A DNA stretch of 64,000 bases from Larimichthys crocea (Eukaryota; Chordata; Actinopteri; Sciaenidae), in the NCBI RefSeq assembly GCF_000972845.2, contig NC_040033.1, forward strand, positions 4,430,241 through 4,494,240, written 5' to 3'. The notes beneath the pieces were generated by a model that saw only the letters and a program-made list of their open reading frames with translations, searched no databases and was not told where the DNA came from. The stretch's first letter is position 1. Each line of letters opens with the position of its first letter. A program made the position numbers and the translations under genes. Positions 63,480 to 64,000 of the stretch are shown here, piece by piece.

Positions 63480-64000
63480 AGATAAATATTCACCCGGCAT
63501 CCCAACCTCAACATTTTCACTCCTCGTGTCACTATAAATTTCAAACTGCTTCTACTCCTGTCTTGTTAGAGGAGAAGAGACGTGCAGTATATCAGGATAC
63601 CTAGGGAAATATTCAAGTCAAATCTAAATGTTTGACACCATACGAATTATTTCTATTAAGCTAAGCTTAACTAGCTTTGCTTGGCATAAAGCACATAATC
63701 TTTTGTCGTACCGTCTTCGGTTTTATACAGATTAAAGACTACTACTTATAGACATTTTGACATTTTGGACATGGCACTTCTTCTCTTTCAAGTTGGATAA
63801 GACAAGTACGCACTCTCATGTCTGTGTGCTGTATACAAGCCTGCCAGGAGATGATGTAGGAGTTGGCGTAAAGCAAAACTTCATGTCATATTTGCAGATT
63901 TAAAAATATAGATTTAGTTAATTGGTGGGTTTAAGTGTTGTGTTGTGTTTGCAAGCAGATTTTATGTCTGGACAGAAATAAGCTAGTTTACTCCTTTATG
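63480..64000. other. Downstream of klhl34, nothing recognised
   Basis: AT-rich sequence up to the window end. No gene, repeat family or RNA was identified. Confidence 0.6.

Overview
The window is a piece of a ray-finned fish (teleost, probably percomorph) genome. The signs are a neuronal vertebrate gene with small GT-AG introns, dense (CA)n/(GT)n microsatellites, and fish-type interspersed repeats (Tc1-like, hAT, L2/Maui-like LINE, short MITEs). I see no prokaryotic, viral or CRISPR features.

Region by region. 1-14141 is intronic sequence upstream of the first visible exon; exon 1, with the start codon and promoter, is not recognisable here and probably lies to the left. 14142-51976 carries 23 coding exons (numbered 2-24 here) of cnksr2 (connector enhancer of kinase suppressor of Ras 2, CNK2/MAGUIN) on the + strand. 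Every splice phase is compatible, and the exons encode 993 residues in the order SAM, CRIC, PDZ, CNK2/3-specific linker, PH, Ser/Pro-rich tail, C-terminal coiled region, and the PDZ ligand ETHV followed by TGA. The 3'UTR runs to about 54.76 kb, with an AATAAA at 54735. 54.8-61.4 kb is intergenic and rich in DNA-transposon relics. 61457-63256 is a single-exon BTB-BACK-Kelch gene best matching klhl34, the neighbour of CNKSR2 in other vertebrates, but its reading frame is broken by about a dozen indels.

The strongest unusual signals concern assembly and structure, not a new biological system. (1) Exons 18-20 and their introns occur twice in tandem (about 39.2-42.0 kb and 42.0-44.4 kb). The second copy differs from the first in its exons by seven 1-bp indels and one substitution. 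(2) A 1,223-bp block is repeated with no difference seen on either side of a 10-N gap at 45800-45809. (3) A second 10-N gap at 57946-57955 is abutted by an inverted copy of sequence lying about 0.9 kb upstream. (4) klhl34 shows indels but no run of premature stops in the conserved frames. Together these point to poorly polished or falsely duplicated sequence around gaps.

Biologically notable points are a GC-AG intron in the PH-domain coding region, splice donors that run directly into TG/CA repeats, a tetranucleotide microsatellite acting as a polypyrimidine tract, and a hAT insertion whose empty target site is present in another repeat copy in the same window. cnksr2 makes a postsynaptic scaffold linking Ras/Raf and Rho/Arf regulators to PSD-95-type MAGUKs. 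klhl34 would encode a putative substrate adaptor of a Cullin-3 ubiquitin ligase. They are neighbours by conserved synteny, with no evident shared pathway.
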